Source: JBBPZK01 sp965219175 (GTDB taxonomy: Bacteria; Actinomycetota; Rubrobacteria; Rubrobacterales; Rubrobacteraceae). Taken from it: a stretch of 64,000 nucleotides of DNA. Positions 41,465 to 50,552 of this stretch are shown here, in pieces. The stretch spans positions 3,100,001 through 3,164,000 of the forward strand of contig CBDCNI010000001.1 of NCBI GenBank assembly GCA_965219175.1. Direction: 5' to 3'. A program made the translations under genes and the position numbers. Below the pieces are notes generated by a model. The model ran no database searches and was not told the DNA's origin. It worked only from the letters and a program-made list of their open reading frames with translations. The stretch's first letter is position 1. Each line of letters begins with the position of its first letter.

Positions 41465-42393
41465 TCTCCGTGCGGGTACCGGCGACCTCGGCGAACCTCG
41501 GGCCGGGATTCGACGCCGTCGGGCTCGCCCTCTCTCTGAGCATGAGGATCAGCCTGGAGCGTTCGCCGAGGCCGGTGGTCGAAGTACACGGTATGGGAGC
41601 AGGCCTGATCCCGCACACCCAAGAACATCCAGCCTACCGGGCGGCCCGCTTCGTCGCCGAGATGGTCGACGAGTCGGACGCCCACTTCCACCTCATCCAG
41701 GAGAACTCCATCCCACCGGCCCGCGGCCTCGGCGGTAGCGCCGCCGCCCTCGTCGGCGGGGCAGTCGCCGCGAACGACTTGCTCGGCCGCCCGATGGCCC
41801 CGCCGGATCTCCTCAACCTCGTCTGCGACCTCGACGGCCACCCGGACAACGCCGCCCCCGCCCTACTCGGCGGCCTGGTCATCGGCACCCTGACGCCGGA
41901 AGGCATAAGGAGCGTCCGGTTAGAGCCGAAAGACCTGAAAGCGGTAGTCGCCGTCCCGGACTTCGCCGTCTCGACAACGGCGGCGAGGCGGGCTCTGCCG
42001 GACCAAGTACCCCACCGCGACGCCGTCTTCAACGTCGGCCGCTCCGGCCTCCTGCTCGGCGCCCTGGCGACCGGCGAGTACGACCTGCTCCGCGTAGCGA
42101 TGCAAGACAGACTTCACCAGCCCTACCGCTCGCACCTCGTCCCCGGACTCGAAGACGCCATAGAAGCCGCCCTCGAAAACGGCGCTTACGGCGCGTGCCT
42201 CTCCGGCTCGGGACCAACCGTACTCGCCTTCGCCCCCGAAGAACAAGCCCGGCGCATAGAAGCGGCGATGCAAGCCGCGTTCGAGAGACAAAACGTGGAG
42301 ACCAGAGCCTGGACCCTCGACATAGACCTGGCCGGCGCGCGCGTGGAGCCGCCAGGAGAAGTCCCCGCGCCACACCTGGAACCCGTCCTGTAG
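41461..42393 (+). CDS. thrB: Homoserine kinase
   Basis: A GHMP kinase of 310 residues: N-terminal RVPATSANLGPGFDAVGLAL, ATP loop IPPARGLGGSAAALVGGAVA and C-terminal GAYGACLSGSGPTVLAFAP match homoserine kinases closely. It makes O-phosphohomoserine for the upstream threonine synthase. Its stop lies directly against the convergent permease gene with no gap. Confidence 0.9.
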   Translation: MISVRVPATSANLGPGFDAVGLALSLSMRISLERSPRPVVEVHGMGAGLIPHTQEHPAYRAARFVAEMVDESDAHFHLIQENSIPPARGLGGSAAALVGGAVAANDLLGRPMAPPDLLNLVCDLDGHPDNAAPALLGGLVIGTLTPEGIRSVRLEPKDLKAVVAVPDFAVSTTAARRALPDQVPHRDAVFNVGRSGLLLGALATGEYDLLRVAMQDRLHQPYRSHLVPGLEDAIEAALENGAYGACLSGSGPTVLAFAPEEQARRIEAAMQAAFERQNVETRAWTLDIDLAGARVEPPGEVPAPHLEPVL

Positions 42394-43788
42394 CTACAAC
42401 TCCTTTATAATGGCCGGCCTCTCCCTGAAGCCTTTGGTCTTGACGGCAGCGATGATGAGACCCACCGCCATCCAGGAGAAGCCGAAGATAAACGTGCCGG
42501 CATCGAAGCCGGTCCACACATAGGCAATTATAGAGAGGCCCAGTAGCGGGAAGAGCAGGTACAGGACGAGTCCTTTCGGGCCGCGCCGTCCCCTACGGAA
42601 AAAGAAGTAGACGAGGACGCTCAGGTTCAGAGCCATGAAAGCCGTAAGCGCGCCGAAGTTGACGAACTTGGTTATGGTCTCGGTCGAGAAGATCAGGGCT
42701 ATGGCGAGCGTGACCACGCCGACGAACAGGGTGGCGTTGAAGGGAGTACGGTACCTCGGGTGGACCTTCGAGAGGAAGCCGGAGGCCGGCAGCATCCCGT
42801 CGCGGCTCACGGAGTAGAGCACCCGCGAAATGGCGAGTTGGGCGGCGAGCGCGTTGGCGACGCCGATACCGATCACGTTGACGATGAGGAGCAGGTAGTA
42901 TAGGAACGCTCCCCCAGCCACGCGTCCGACCTCGAAGAACGCCAGGTCCGGGTCGAGCCCCTTGATGTTCGGCTGCACGAGGGCGGCCAGGTACGTCTCC
43001 AGGATGAAGATCGAGCCGAGGATAATGAGGGCGGCTACGGTTGCGTTGCCGACAGTGCGCTCGGGCTGGTGCGTCTCTTCGGCGAGCGTGCTTATGCCGT
43101 CGAAACCGAGGAAGCTCAGGACCGCTATCGAGGTGGCCGCCGCGATAAAGCCCAGGTCCACGTTCTTGGGCTGGTAGATGGGATCGAGCGAGAGCCCGCC
43201 GGTCCCGCCCCCGTCCACGAAGACGTACTTGATGGCGAACCCGACAAAGATCGCCAGCGCGATCAACTCCATGGCGAGCAGGACGAAGTTGGTCTGGGCG
43301 GCGATGGTTATGCCCCTGCCGGTGATGAACGTATTGACCACCACAAACAAGATGATAAAGATCCAGATCGGCACCTGCGGCACCAGGGCGTTGAGCCACA
43401 CGCCCGTGAAGCCGTACAGGAGAGCCGGGGCCAGGAGATAGTCGGCCATGATCATCCACCCCGCCAGGAACCCTACGTGCGGGTTGAGCCCACGCTGGAC
43501 GTAAGAGTACACCGACCCCGACATCGGAAACTCCTGGCTCATCCAACGGTAACTGAGGGCCGTAAAGAACATCGCCACGACCCCGACTATGTAGACCAGC
43601 GGCACCATCCCGGAGGCCGGTCCAACAACGAAGCCGTAGATACCCATCGGGGCTATAGGGACCATGAAGACCATTCCGTACACCAGCAGATGCCTGAAAC
43701 GGAGGGCACGGTTCAGCTCCTGCCGGTAGCCCGTCCCCTCCGTGGCGCGGTCCTCTCCCCCGCCGCCTGCCTCTTTGATATCCGACAC
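42394..43788 (-). CDS. APC-family amino acid permease
   Basis: The GTG start preceded by GAGAGGGGGA gives 464 residues; an upstream in-frame start lacks a ribosome site. About twelve hydrophobic spans are visible, beginning with FMVPIAPMGIYGFVVGPASG, and the APC signatures include FPMSGSVYSYVQRGLNP and SFLGFDGISTLAEETHQPER. The family imports amino acids or amines by proton symport or exchange. Substrate is unknown; it diverges from an amidase gene, which may act on a related nitrogen compound. Confidence 0.8.
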   Translation of the reverse strand: MSDIKEAGGGGEDRATEGTGYRQELNRALRFRHLLVYGMVFMVPIAPMGIYGFVVGPASGMVPLVYIVGVVAMFFTALSYRWMSQEFPMSGSVYSYVQRGLNPHVGFLAGWMIMADYLLAPALLYGFTGVWLNALVPQVPIWIFIILFVVVNTFITGRGITIAAQTNFVLLAMELIALAIFVGFAIKYVFVDGGGTGGLSLDPIYQPKNVDLGFIAAATSIAVLSFLGFDGISTLAEETHQPERTVGNATVAALIILGSIFILETYLAALVQPNIKGLDPDLAFFEVGRVAGGAFLYYLLLIVNVIGIGVANALAAQLAISRVLYSVSRDGMLPASGFLSKVHPRYRTPFNATLFVGVVTLAIALIFSTETITKFVNFGALTAFMALNLSVLVYFFFRRGRRGPKGLVLYLLFPLLGLSIIAYVWTGFDAGTFIFGFSWMAVGLIIAAVKTKGFRERPAIIKEL

Positions 43789-43960
43789 ACGTCCCCCTCT
43801 CCAGAGTATTTTCGCCGGGGAAGTATACCCCCAAAATCGTCCATTCCAAATAGGCTCGCGTGAAGGTTGCGTCCCGGCCATCTCCGGCTATGATTCTCCG
43901 CGACGGGATCCGGGAGGATTGGCGACGATTCCGGGCTCGAAAACGTACGAGGAGGATTAG

Positions 43961-44890
43961 ATGAAGCAGTTCGCAGGCAGTGTGGACCACGTAATTCCTA
44001 GAGACGAGGCGGTCTTCAGCTTCGGGCCGGAGATGAGCCCTGTTTTGGAGGTGGATCCCGGAACGACAGTGACCTTTGAGACCCAGGATTGCTTCTCAGG
44101 TCAGATACGAACCGGGAGCGACCTGGTAACGGATATAGACTTCTCTAAAGTAAATCCTGCCACGGGTCCGGTCGCTGTCCGCGGGGCGGAGCCCGGCGAC
44201 AGCCTCATCGTGGAGATCCTGGACATCCGGCCCGGCGAGCAGGGCGTCGCCACGATAATCCCCGGCTACGGTCAGCTAATAGATCTGGTCGAGTCACCCG
44301 TCACGAAGATGCTCCCCGTGCGCGACGGCATCGTCCACTTCAACGATGAGATACGGTTTCCCGTGCGGCCGATGGTCGGGGTAGTCGGGGTGGCGACGGA
44401 CGGCGAGGAGATCACCAACGCCATGCCGGGGCGTCACGGCGGCAACCTCGACGACCACCTGCACGGCATCGGGACCAGGATCTACTTTCCCGTTCGCCAG
44501 CCAGGCGGGATGTTCGCCGTCGGGGACATGCACGCGAGCATGGGCGATGGTGAGATCTGCGGCACCGGTATCGAAATAGCCGGCGAGGTGACGGTTCGCT
44601 TCGAGCTCTTCAAAGGCAAGCAAGGCGTATGGCCCATCAGCGAGACGGAGAGCGCCTGGATCACGCACGGCACCGCCACAGAATACCCGGACGCCATGCG
44701 TGAAGCCTGCCGCGAAGCGGCCTACCTCCTCGCCCGAGAGTGGGGCCTGAGCCTCGAAGACGCTTTTATTCTCCTGAGCATCCGGGCCGACGTGGGCGTT
44801 GCCCAGGCGTGCAAACCTTCTCCTTTCGCCACCATAGCCCGCGTGGTAATGCCGAAGCTCGAAGCGATCCCCGGTCCGTTCCGAATTTAG
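43961..44890 (+). CDS. Acetamidase/formamidase family protein
   Basis: The 309-residue protein matches the FmdA/AmdA family: GPVAVRGAEPGDSLIVEILDI, GRHGGNLDDHLHGIGTRIYFPV, GMFAVGDMHASMGDGEICGTG and the C-terminal DAFILLSIRADVGVAQ. These enzymes hydrolyse short amides such as formamide or acetamide to ammonia and the acid. A strong GAGGAGG site precedes the ATG. It is divergent from the amino acid permease. Confidence 0.85.
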   Translation: MKQFAGSVDHVIPRDEAVFSFGPEMSPVLEVDPGTTVTFETQDCFSGQIRTGSDLVTDIDFSKVNPATGPVAVRGAEPGDSLIVEILDIRPGEQGVATIIPGYGQLIDLVESPVTKMLPVRDGIVHFNDEIRFPVRPMVGVVGVATDGEEITNAMPGRHGGNLDDHLHGIGTRIYFPVRQPGGMFAVGDMHASMGDGEICGTGIEIAGEVTVRFELFKGKQGVWPISETESAWITHGTATEYPDAMREACREAAYLLAREWGLSLEDAFILLSIRADVGVAQACKPSPFATIARVVMPKLEAIPGPFRI

Positions 44891-44998
44891 GTACTAATCA
44901 TCCGGGAACCCTGCGTTTCTGGAGCAGCAGGAAGCCTGTAGCCGCGAACGGCGGCGAGTAAACGACCGCGCCGAGCAGCTATCTAGTGGGCGGTTGTC

Positions 44999-45919
44999 TC
45001 AGGAGGCGATCTTCTCCCGCGTCGTGAGCCTTCCAAGATGACGGGCAGACTTCAGGGCTTCCGGCGCCCGGAAGGAGAGGGCGGGGGCGAGCTCTACGCA
45101 GCAAGCCGGGTCTGCTGGGAAGTCAAGCCGTTCGAATAGCTCTTCTAGCAGGATGGTCCCCGCTCCAGGCGGCAGGTGAAGGTCTCCCGTACCGAAGATC
45201 CGGTCTCCGTAAGAGGCGGGGTCTATGCCGGGGTCGGTTTTTCCCAGGTTGTCGTGAAGATGCACGTGGCGGACGAGCGGCGCGGCGGCGGCGCACTCCT
45301 CGAATAGATCGAACCCGAAAACGCCGGCCGCGAGGGCGGCGTGTCCCACGTCCAGGCAAACGCCGATGGCCGGATGGTCAACGGCATCTATCTGTTCGGC
45401 TAGATCGGAGGGCCAGACGGAGTAGTCGTAGGCCGCGCCGCCCAGGATGGACCGATCCGGGTAGAAGTTCTCGACGGCGACGGTCACCCCCGAAGCTTCG
45501 GCCAGGTCCCCGATCTCTCTGAGAGCTTCACGTTCGGCGGCGAGCTGGTCTTTCAGACGGAAACGAGCGTCGCGCGCCGCCAGCCGCTGCCCGGCGTGGC
45601 AGACTACCGTGCCGGCGCCGATCTCGCCCGCAAACCTGACGCTTGACATCAGGATGCTCCGCTGAGTCTCCGAAGCGGTAAGGTCCATCAGGTTTATCCC
45701 TAGCGGGGCGTGGACCGTGTAGCCCAGGTCCGCATCCAGTAGAAGCTCCCGCAGGGGCTCCAGGCGAGTCTCATCCAGGACACCGCCGAGGATGACGCCC
45801 AGGTCTTCCAGCCAGATCTCCACGAAGTCCGCGCCGGCGCTTTTGGCAGGCTCGAGGTCCCAGTGGGTTGAGATATTGCCCGTGTGGTTGACTCCCACGC
45901 TCCGAAAAGCCATTTCCAT
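44999..45919 (-). CDS. TIM-barrel sugar isomerase/epimerase-like protein (AP_endonuc_2 family)
   Basis: The 306-residue product shows the xylose-isomerase-like barrel pattern: FRSVGVNHTGNISTHWDLEP, YTVHAPLGINLMDLT, VTVAVENFYPDRSILGG with the metal-binding Glu, IGVCLDVGHAALAAGVFGF (Asp, His) and VRHVHLHDNLGKTDPGID (His, Asp). These residues coordinate a divalent metal. Substrate cannot be predicted; no neighbouring pathway gives a clue. Confidence 0.7.
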   Translation of the reverse strand: MEMAFRSVGVNHTGNISTHWDLEPAKSAGADFVEIWLEDLGVILGGVLDETRLEPLRELLLDADLGYTVHAPLGINLMDLTASETQRSILMSSVRFAGEIGAGTVVCHAGQRLAARDARFRLKDQLAAEREALREIGDLAEASGVTVAVENFYPDRSILGGAAYDYSVWPSDLAEQIDAVDHPAIGVCLDVGHAALAAGVFGFDLFEECAAAAPLVRHVHLHDNLGKTDPGIDPASYGDRIFGTGDLHLPPGAGTILLEELFERLDFPADPACCVELAPALSFRAPEALKSARHLGRLTTREKIAS

Positions 45920-46056
45920 TCGAGTTATCCTCCCGTAGACAACCGTGGACCGCAGCCAGTATAGAGACGGCGTCGGCGATCCGGGTAAAATAGGCGTTAA
46001 AGGTAGGTAAAGTTTATGTTTAACTTGGTGACGCAGGTTCTAACGAGGAGGTTCGG

Positions 46057-46890
46057 ATGAGTAGCTACGAGAATTACACGGAGACCTCCAAGAACTACGA
46101 TAGGACTCGGGAGCCGGTCGGGATGGAGATCATCATCGGCTGCATGGCCCACGCGCCGGCGCCGCTGCACGAGGCCAGAATCCTCGACGCCGGTTGCGGG
46201 ACGGGCAGTTACACGGCGGCGATGCTCAGTTACGTCGGAAAGGTCGAGGCCGTTGACCTCAACCCCGGCATGCTGGAGGTCGCCGGGGAGAAGCTGTCGG
46301 CCGCCAGAGAAGAAGGCAGGGTTACTTTCCACTCCTCCCGGATAGACGACCTGCCCTTCGACGACGCGACCCTCGACGGGGTCATGATCAACCAGGTCCT
46401 CCATCATCTGCCGGACGATCCCACGGAAGGTTTCCCAGCCCACCGCCAGGTCTTCGAAGAGTTCGCCCGCGTCCTGAAACCGGGTGGGACACTCACCGTC
46501 AACACCTGCACCCAGGAGCAACTACGTCACGGCTACTGGTACTACGACTTGATTCCTCAAGCCGCCGAAGCACTCCGCACCCGTTTCGCCCCCGCAGACC
46601 GTATCGCGCAGATTCTCCAGGACTGCGGCCTCGACTATAGGGGCCGTTTCGCTCCGACCGACGCCCGGATACAAGGAAACTCCTACCAAAACCCACACGG
46701 ACCACTGAAAAAGGAATGGCGCGACGGCGACTCGACCTGGTCCCTGGTATCTGACAAAGAGCTGGAAAAGGCTCTCTTTAAGATCCGGGATTTGGACGAA
46801 GAAGGCTGGCTGGAAGGCTATGTAGAACATCAGGACGCCCGGAGGCGGGACATCGGCCAGATAACCATCCTTTTCGCCTCTCGCCGGTAA
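46057..46890 (+). CDS. Class I SAM-dependent methyltransferase
   Basis: The 277-residue protein has the SAM loop ARILDAGCGTGSYTAAML, motif II VEAVDLNPGMLEVAGEKL, and motif IV DGVMINQVLHHLPDD followed by EFARVLKPGGTLTVNTCT. GAGGAGG lies upstream of the ATG. The N-terminus (YTETSKNYDRTREPVG) and family resemble small-molecule methyltransferases of the arsenite/ubiquinone type, but no specific substrate is supported. Confidence 0.75.
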   Translation: MSSYENYTETSKNYDRTREPVGMEIIIGCMAHAPAPLHEARILDAGCGTGSYTAAMLSYVGKVEAVDLNPGMLEVAGEKLSAAREEGRVTFHSSRIDDLPFDDATLDGVMINQVLHHLPDDPTEGFPAHRQVFEEFARVLKPGGTLTVNTCTQEQLRHGYWYYDLIPQAAEALRTRFAPADRIAQILQDCGLDYRGRFAPTDARIQGNSYQNPHGPLKKEWRDGDSTWSLVSDKELEKALFKIRDLDEEGWLEGYVEHQDARRRDIGQITILFASRR

Positions 46891-46908
46891 GCCGGATCCT
46901 CACTCCGC

Positions 46909-46936
46909 TTGTATAGATTTAATTTTCGGTTAACAT
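46909..46936 (+). promoter_or_regulatory. Possible promoter of the kinase-like gene
   Basis: TTGTAT (46909-46914) and TAACAT (46931-46936), 16 bases apart, lie in an AT-rich stretch 53 bases before the TTG start at 46989. Both boxes match consensus at 4/6. Confidence 0.35.
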
Positions 46937-46988
46937 AAGAGTTCCACCGGGCTACACAATTAGGCCCAAACATATAGGTAGGAGAAAA

Positions 46989-47987
46989 TTGATCGAGAAC
47001 AGAAGCCTTGACAAGGTTTATTCGGCCTTAGCAACCCTGCCTTTCTTCGAAGGCGTTTTGCGGGAGGATGTCAGGCTCGAACCTCTCGGTTCTCTTACGA
47101 ATACTAGCTACAAGGTGACTGTAGGCGGCGACGATTACATGCTCCGGCTCCCCGGCGAGGGTACGGGTGAGTACATAGACCGGGGCACTGAGGAGCACAA
47201 CGCGCGGCTCGCGGCCGGGGTGGGGATCAACGCCCCGGTCCTGTACTTCGACCCGGCGGACGGCACGATGGTTTCCGGATACGTCGAGGGTGAGACCATG
47301 GATGCGGCGTGGCTCCGGCGGCATCCCGAGACTCTAGTACGGGCGGCGCGTACGTTGCGGCGGGTCCATAGTCTGGGTCGGAACTTCGAGTACCGTTTCG
47401 ACGCCTCCGGCATGATCGAGCGTTACCTCGAACTCCTCCATCGGCGGGGGGTAAGGCTGCCGGATGTCTACATGCGGATCGAGCGCGAGGCCGGTGAGGT
47501 GAGCAGGGCGCTGGCGGCGGCCCCGATGCCCCTCTTGCCCTGCCACAACGACCCGTGGCCGGCGAACTTCATCGACACCGGGAGTCGCATGTATCTGGTG
47601 GATTGGGAGTTCTCCGGCATGAACGATCCCTTCTGGGACCTCGGAGACTTTTCTGTGGAGACCAGACTGAGCCCAGCCCAGGACCGGACGATGATGGAGG
47701 CTTACCGGGGCGGCGCCGCGCCCCCGGCTCTCTACTCCCGGCTGGAGCTGTACAAGGTGATGAGCGACCTCCTCTGGTCCCTCTGGTCGCTCGTAGAGCA
47801 CGCGAACGGCAACCCCGCAGACGACTTCGCCGCCTACGCGCAAGAGAGGTTCGGGCGCTGCCGGGAACGGATAGACAACCCCGGCTTCGGCCGGCACCTC
47901 AAAGTCGTTCGAAACGGTCGGCGATCGACCTTCAGGAAGGTGGCTCCCAGGCGTCACGAAACTACCGACGGTCGAGCTATCCGATGA
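46989..47987 (+). CDS. Choline/aminoglycoside kinase-like phosphotransferase
   Basis: A TTG start with GGAG six bases before it. The 332-residue kinase fold has the N-lobe SLTNTSYKVTVGGDDYMLRL, catalytic loop LPCHNDPWPANFIDTG (HNDxxxxN), and metal-binding LVDWEFSGMNDPFWDLGDFS, as in choline/ethanolamine kinases and APH enzymes. The basic C-terminal tail after about residue 300 is not conserved. It could phosphorylate choline or a similar small alcohol for surface-glycan decoration; this is a guess from family. Confidence 0.75.
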   Translation: MIENRSLDKVYSALATLPFFEGVLREDVRLEPLGSLTNTSYKVTVGGDDYMLRLPGEGTGEYIDRGTEEHNARLAAGVGINAPVLYFDPADGTMVSGYVEGETMDAAWLRRHPETLVRAARTLRRVHSLGRNFEYRFDASGMIERYLELLHRRGVRLPDVYMRIEREAGEVSRALAAAPMPLLPCHNDPWPANFIDTGSRMYLVDWEFSGMNDPFWDLGDFSVETRLSPAQDRTMMEAYRGGAAPPALYSRLELYKVMSDLLWSLWSLVEHANGNPADDFAAYAQERFGRCRERIDNPGFGRHLKVVRNGRRSTFRKVAPRRHETTDGRAIR

Positions 47988-48080
47988 TGACCTCCGTGAC
48001 GGACGGTACGGGATCAGCGCTCCAAACGCGGCGCAAACTCGAAAAGTCCGGCTCTCGCAGACGGTTTCGCTGGAAAATGC

Positions 48081-48109
48081 TTGACAAACGGTTGTCCAGT
48101 GTTTAGCCT
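48081..48109 (+). promoter_or_regulatory. Probable promoter of the ilv operon
   Basis: A perfect -35 box TTGACA (48081-48086) is followed by a 17-base spacer and TAGCCT (48104-48109), a weak -10. It stands 78 bases before the leader ORF and about 280 bases before ilvB, so the transcript has a long 5' leader as expected for attenuation control. Confidence 0.45.
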
Positions 48110-48186
48110 TCGTGAACCTGTAAGCGAGTGAGTGAGGAACTTTGTCGGGAGTTTCCGAAGCGGAACAGATAGAGATCTCGGGCTTC

Positions 48187-48309
48187 ATGCTCGGAGTTGC
48201 ACGCCTGCTCACTCCTCCCATCCACCCGCGAGTACCCACGTCCGTCGTATCCCTAGCCCTACGACTAATTAGTCGGGCGGGCCGGGACGACGCTCTCTGG
48301 TCCGCCTAG
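48187..48309 (+). CDS. Leader peptide upstream of ilvB (putative attenuator)
   Basis: This 40-codon ORF is too short for routine calling. Its product runs MLGVARLLTPPIHPRVPTSV then VSLALRLISRAGRDDALWSA and is rich in Leu, Val, Ile and Arg. The core SLALRLISRAGR resembles SLVILRLTRVAAGR in the ORF ahead of leuA, and the codons around CTACGACTAA are identical at both sites. An upstream in-frame TTG (48142) behind GAGGAAC is an alternative start. Ribosome stalling at Leu/Val/Ile codons when the aminoacyl-tRNA is scarce would alter folding of the overlapping hairpins. Confidence 0.6.
   Translation: MLGVARLLTPPIHPRVPTSVVSLALRLISRAGRDDALWSA
48262..48306 (+). promoter_or_regulatory. Hairpins overlapping the ilvB leader ORF
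   Basis: Two structures lie in tandem inside the leader ORF. CGACTAATTAGTCG (48262-48275) is a perfect palindrome, able to form a 5-bp stem with an AATT loop. GGCGGGCC (48276-48283) pairs with GGTCCGCC (48299-48306) with one G-U pair and a 15-base loop. Their overlap with the branched-chain codons is what an attenuator needs. No T tract follows, so the downstream effect could be on transcription (Rho or pausing) or on translation. Confidence 0.45.
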
Positions 48310-48385
48310 AACCGCGATACGGGGCTTCTCCCGCTCTCCGGTACAGGCTCTTCTAAAACTCGCAACACCAGAAGGATGGGAAAAC

Positions 48386-50095
48386 GTGGAAAATACTGCT
48401 TTCAACATCGAATACAAACCGCGCACCGGCAGCGAGGCAATGTGCGAGGCGCTCCTGGATGAAGGGGTCGAATACCTCTTCGGGTATCCTGGTGGCGCCA
48501 TCATGCCGTTCTACGACGCGCTGCCGGACTACCCGCTAAAGCACGTCCTCGTCCGACACGAACAGGCAGCCGCACACGCCGCCGACGGGTACGCCCGCGC
48601 AACGGGGCAGGTCGGGGTCGTGGTTGCGACGAGCGGGCCTGGGGCGACGAACATCGTCACCGGTCTGGCGACCGCCCGGATGGACTCGGTGCCGCTAGTG
48701 GCTATAACGGGGCAGGTCGGCCGGGGCGCTCTCGGTAAGGACTCTTTTCAGGAGACGGACGTGATGGGGATGTCGCTCCCCTTCACCAAGCACTCCTTCC
48801 TGGTCGAGGACCCGGACGAGTTGTACCCGACAGTGCGGCGGGCGTTCGAGATCGCCCGCTCCGGCAGGCCCGGCCCGGTCCTCGTAGACGTGCCGAAAGA
48901 CGTACAGTTCGCCGCCTGCGAGCACGACGTTTACCGGAGGCTCCGGGAGGCGACGCCGCCGGTCACGGGTCCGGCGCTGGAGGCTGCGGCGCTGCTTTTG
49001 CGCAAGGCGAAGCGGCCCCTGATCCTGGCCGGGCATGGAGTTACCCTCTCTGGGGCGGAGATGGAGCTTCAACTGCTCGCCGAGCGGATGGAAATCCCGG
49101 TGGTGACGACGCTGCTCGGGATCAGCGCGTTCCCCGAAGACCATCCGCTGTACCTGGGATGGCCGGGGATGCACGGCCAGGCGAGCGTCAACCGGGCCAT
49201 AGACAAGTCCGACGCGCTACTCGCGGTCGGGATGCGCTTCGACGACAGGATCACTGGCGCGGCCGACCGCTTCGCGCCGAACGCGAAGGTGGTCCACATA
49301 GACGTAGACCCTTCAGAACTCGGCAAGGTCATAAAGCCGACAGTCGGCATCGCCGCCGACGCGAAAGCCGCCCTGCGCGGCATCCTCGGACACGTCGAAA
49401 ACTCCGACGAGCGCAGTGACCACGGCGCGTGGCGCGCGGAGTTGGCGGAGAGTCAGGAGCCGGAGAAACGGCGCGAGGAGACGGCGCGTGAGAAGTACGG
49501 CCCGATCCGGATAATGGGAGCCATCAAGGACGCAGCGGGCGAGGACGTTCGGCTCGTCACGGACGTGGGCCAGCATCAGATGTGGGCGGCCCAGTTCTTC
49601 GAGTTCACGAAGAAGAACAGCCTCATAACCTCCGGCGGGCTCGGGACGATGGGCTTCGCGCTCCCGGCGGCGATGGGCGTTGCGTTCGCCTACCCGGACG
49701 AGCCCGTGTGGGTCGTGGCCGGCGACGGCGGCTTCCAGATGAACATCCAGGAACTCGCCACCATCCGGGACTTCGGCCTGAACATCAAGGTCGCGGTCCT
49801 GAACAACGGCTACCTCGGGATGGTGCGCCAGTGGCAGCAGTTCTTCCACAACCGCCGCTACTCCCAAACCCCGATCACCGGCCCCAACTACGAAGAGTTG
49901 ACCGCAGCCTACGGCCTCGCCGGCAAGACTGTCCGGGAGGGTGACGACGTGGAGGAGGCGGTGCGCTGGGCGCAAGAGACGCCGGGTTGTGTGATCCTGG
50001 ACTTCCACATAGACCCGGAGGCCAACGTGTACCCCATGATCCCGAGCGGCATGAGCGTCAACGAGATGATCGAAGAAAATGAAGCCCGAGGCTAA
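48386..50095 (+). CDS. ilvB: Acetolactate synthase large subunit
   Basis: The 569-residue ThDP enzyme has VEYLFGYPGGAIMPFYDAL, the catalytic Glu in VRHEQAAAHAADGYARATG (about residue 56), FQETDVMGMSLPFTKHSF, and the ThDP/Mg site GDGGFQMNIQELATIRDFGL ending in LNNGYLG. It condenses pyruvate (or pyruvate with 2-ketobutyrate) as the first common step of branched-chain amino acid synthesis. The start is a GTG. Its 3' end overlaps the small-subunit gene by 17 bases. Confidence 0.93.
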   Translation: MENTAFNIEYKPRTGSEAMCEALLDEGVEYLFGYPGGAIMPFYDALPDYPLKHVLVRHEQAAAHAADGYARATGQVGVVVATSGPGATNIVTGLATARMDSVPLVAITGQVGRGALGKDSFQETDVMGMSLPFTKHSFLVEDPDELYPTVRRAFEIARSGRPGPVLVDVPKDVQFAACEHDVYRRLREATPPVTGPALEAAALLLRKAKRPLILAGHGVTLSGAEMELQLLAERMEIPVVTTLLGISAFPEDHPLYLGWPGMHGQASVNRAIDKSDALLAVGMRFDDRITGAADRFAPNAKVVHIDVDPSELGKVIKPTVGIAADAKAALRGILGHVENSDERSDHGAWRAELAESQEPEKRREETAREKYGPIRIMGAIKDAAGEDVRLVTDVGQHQMWAAQFFEFTKKNSLITSGGLGTMGFALPAAMGVAFAYPDEPVWVVAGDGGFQMNIQELATIRDFGLNIKVAVLNNGYLGMVRQWQQFFHNRRYSQTPITGPNYEELTAAYGLAGKTVREGDDVEEAVRWAQETPGCVILDFHIDPEANVYPMIPSGMSVNEMIEENEARG

Positions 50096-50552
50096 GGCCG
50101 CGGCGAAAGCCACGCTCCCGGAGACCGCGAGCGCCGTCGAGGTCCGCATAACCGGCGGCATCTACGCCCTGAACCGCTTCCTGATGACGCTCCAGAGCAA
50201 GCGAATACCGGTCGCCGGCCTCACCATCGGGGGGAACACGAAAGCCATGCTGGTAACCGTCCTGATCGACAGCCCCCCGGAAACGGCCCGACGCTACGCC
50301 ACGCTCCTCGGCGCTTTGGAGGACATAGAGGATCTAAGGATCGCCGACGAAACTCTCGGGGTCGCACTGCTGAAACCGGAGGGTGACGGCTGGCGGGAGT
50401 CGGCGGCTAAGATAGGCGTCGAGACGCACGAGGACGGCGGTACAGTGGTTGCGTCCGGCTCGCCGGAGGTGCTCGAAAGTTGGCTTTCGGAGATAGGAAA
50501 TGGAGAGATCACGAGGCTAGGCACGGTTGCCCGGCCTGGAGAGGAAGTTTAG
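50079..50552 (+). CDS. ilvN: Acetolactate synthase small (regulatory) subunit, divergent ACT domain
   Basis: The 157-residue product contains an ACT domain, about residues 18-90: VEVRITGGIYALNRFLMTLQ, RIPVAGLTIGGNTKAMLVTV and LGALEDIEDLRIADE. The usual N-R-P-G-V-L turn of IlvN is replaced by T-G-G-I-Y-A, so valine binding may differ. A C-terminal alpha/beta portion follows. Position between ilvB and ilvC supports the assignment. Confidence 0.75.
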   Translation: MKPEAKAAAKATLPETASAVEVRITGGIYALNRFLMTLQSKRIPVAGLTIGGNTKAMLVTVLIDSPPETARRYATLLGALEDIEDLRIADETLGVALLKPEGDGWRESAAKIGVETHEDGGTVVASGSPEVLESWLSEIGNGEITRLGTVARPGEEV

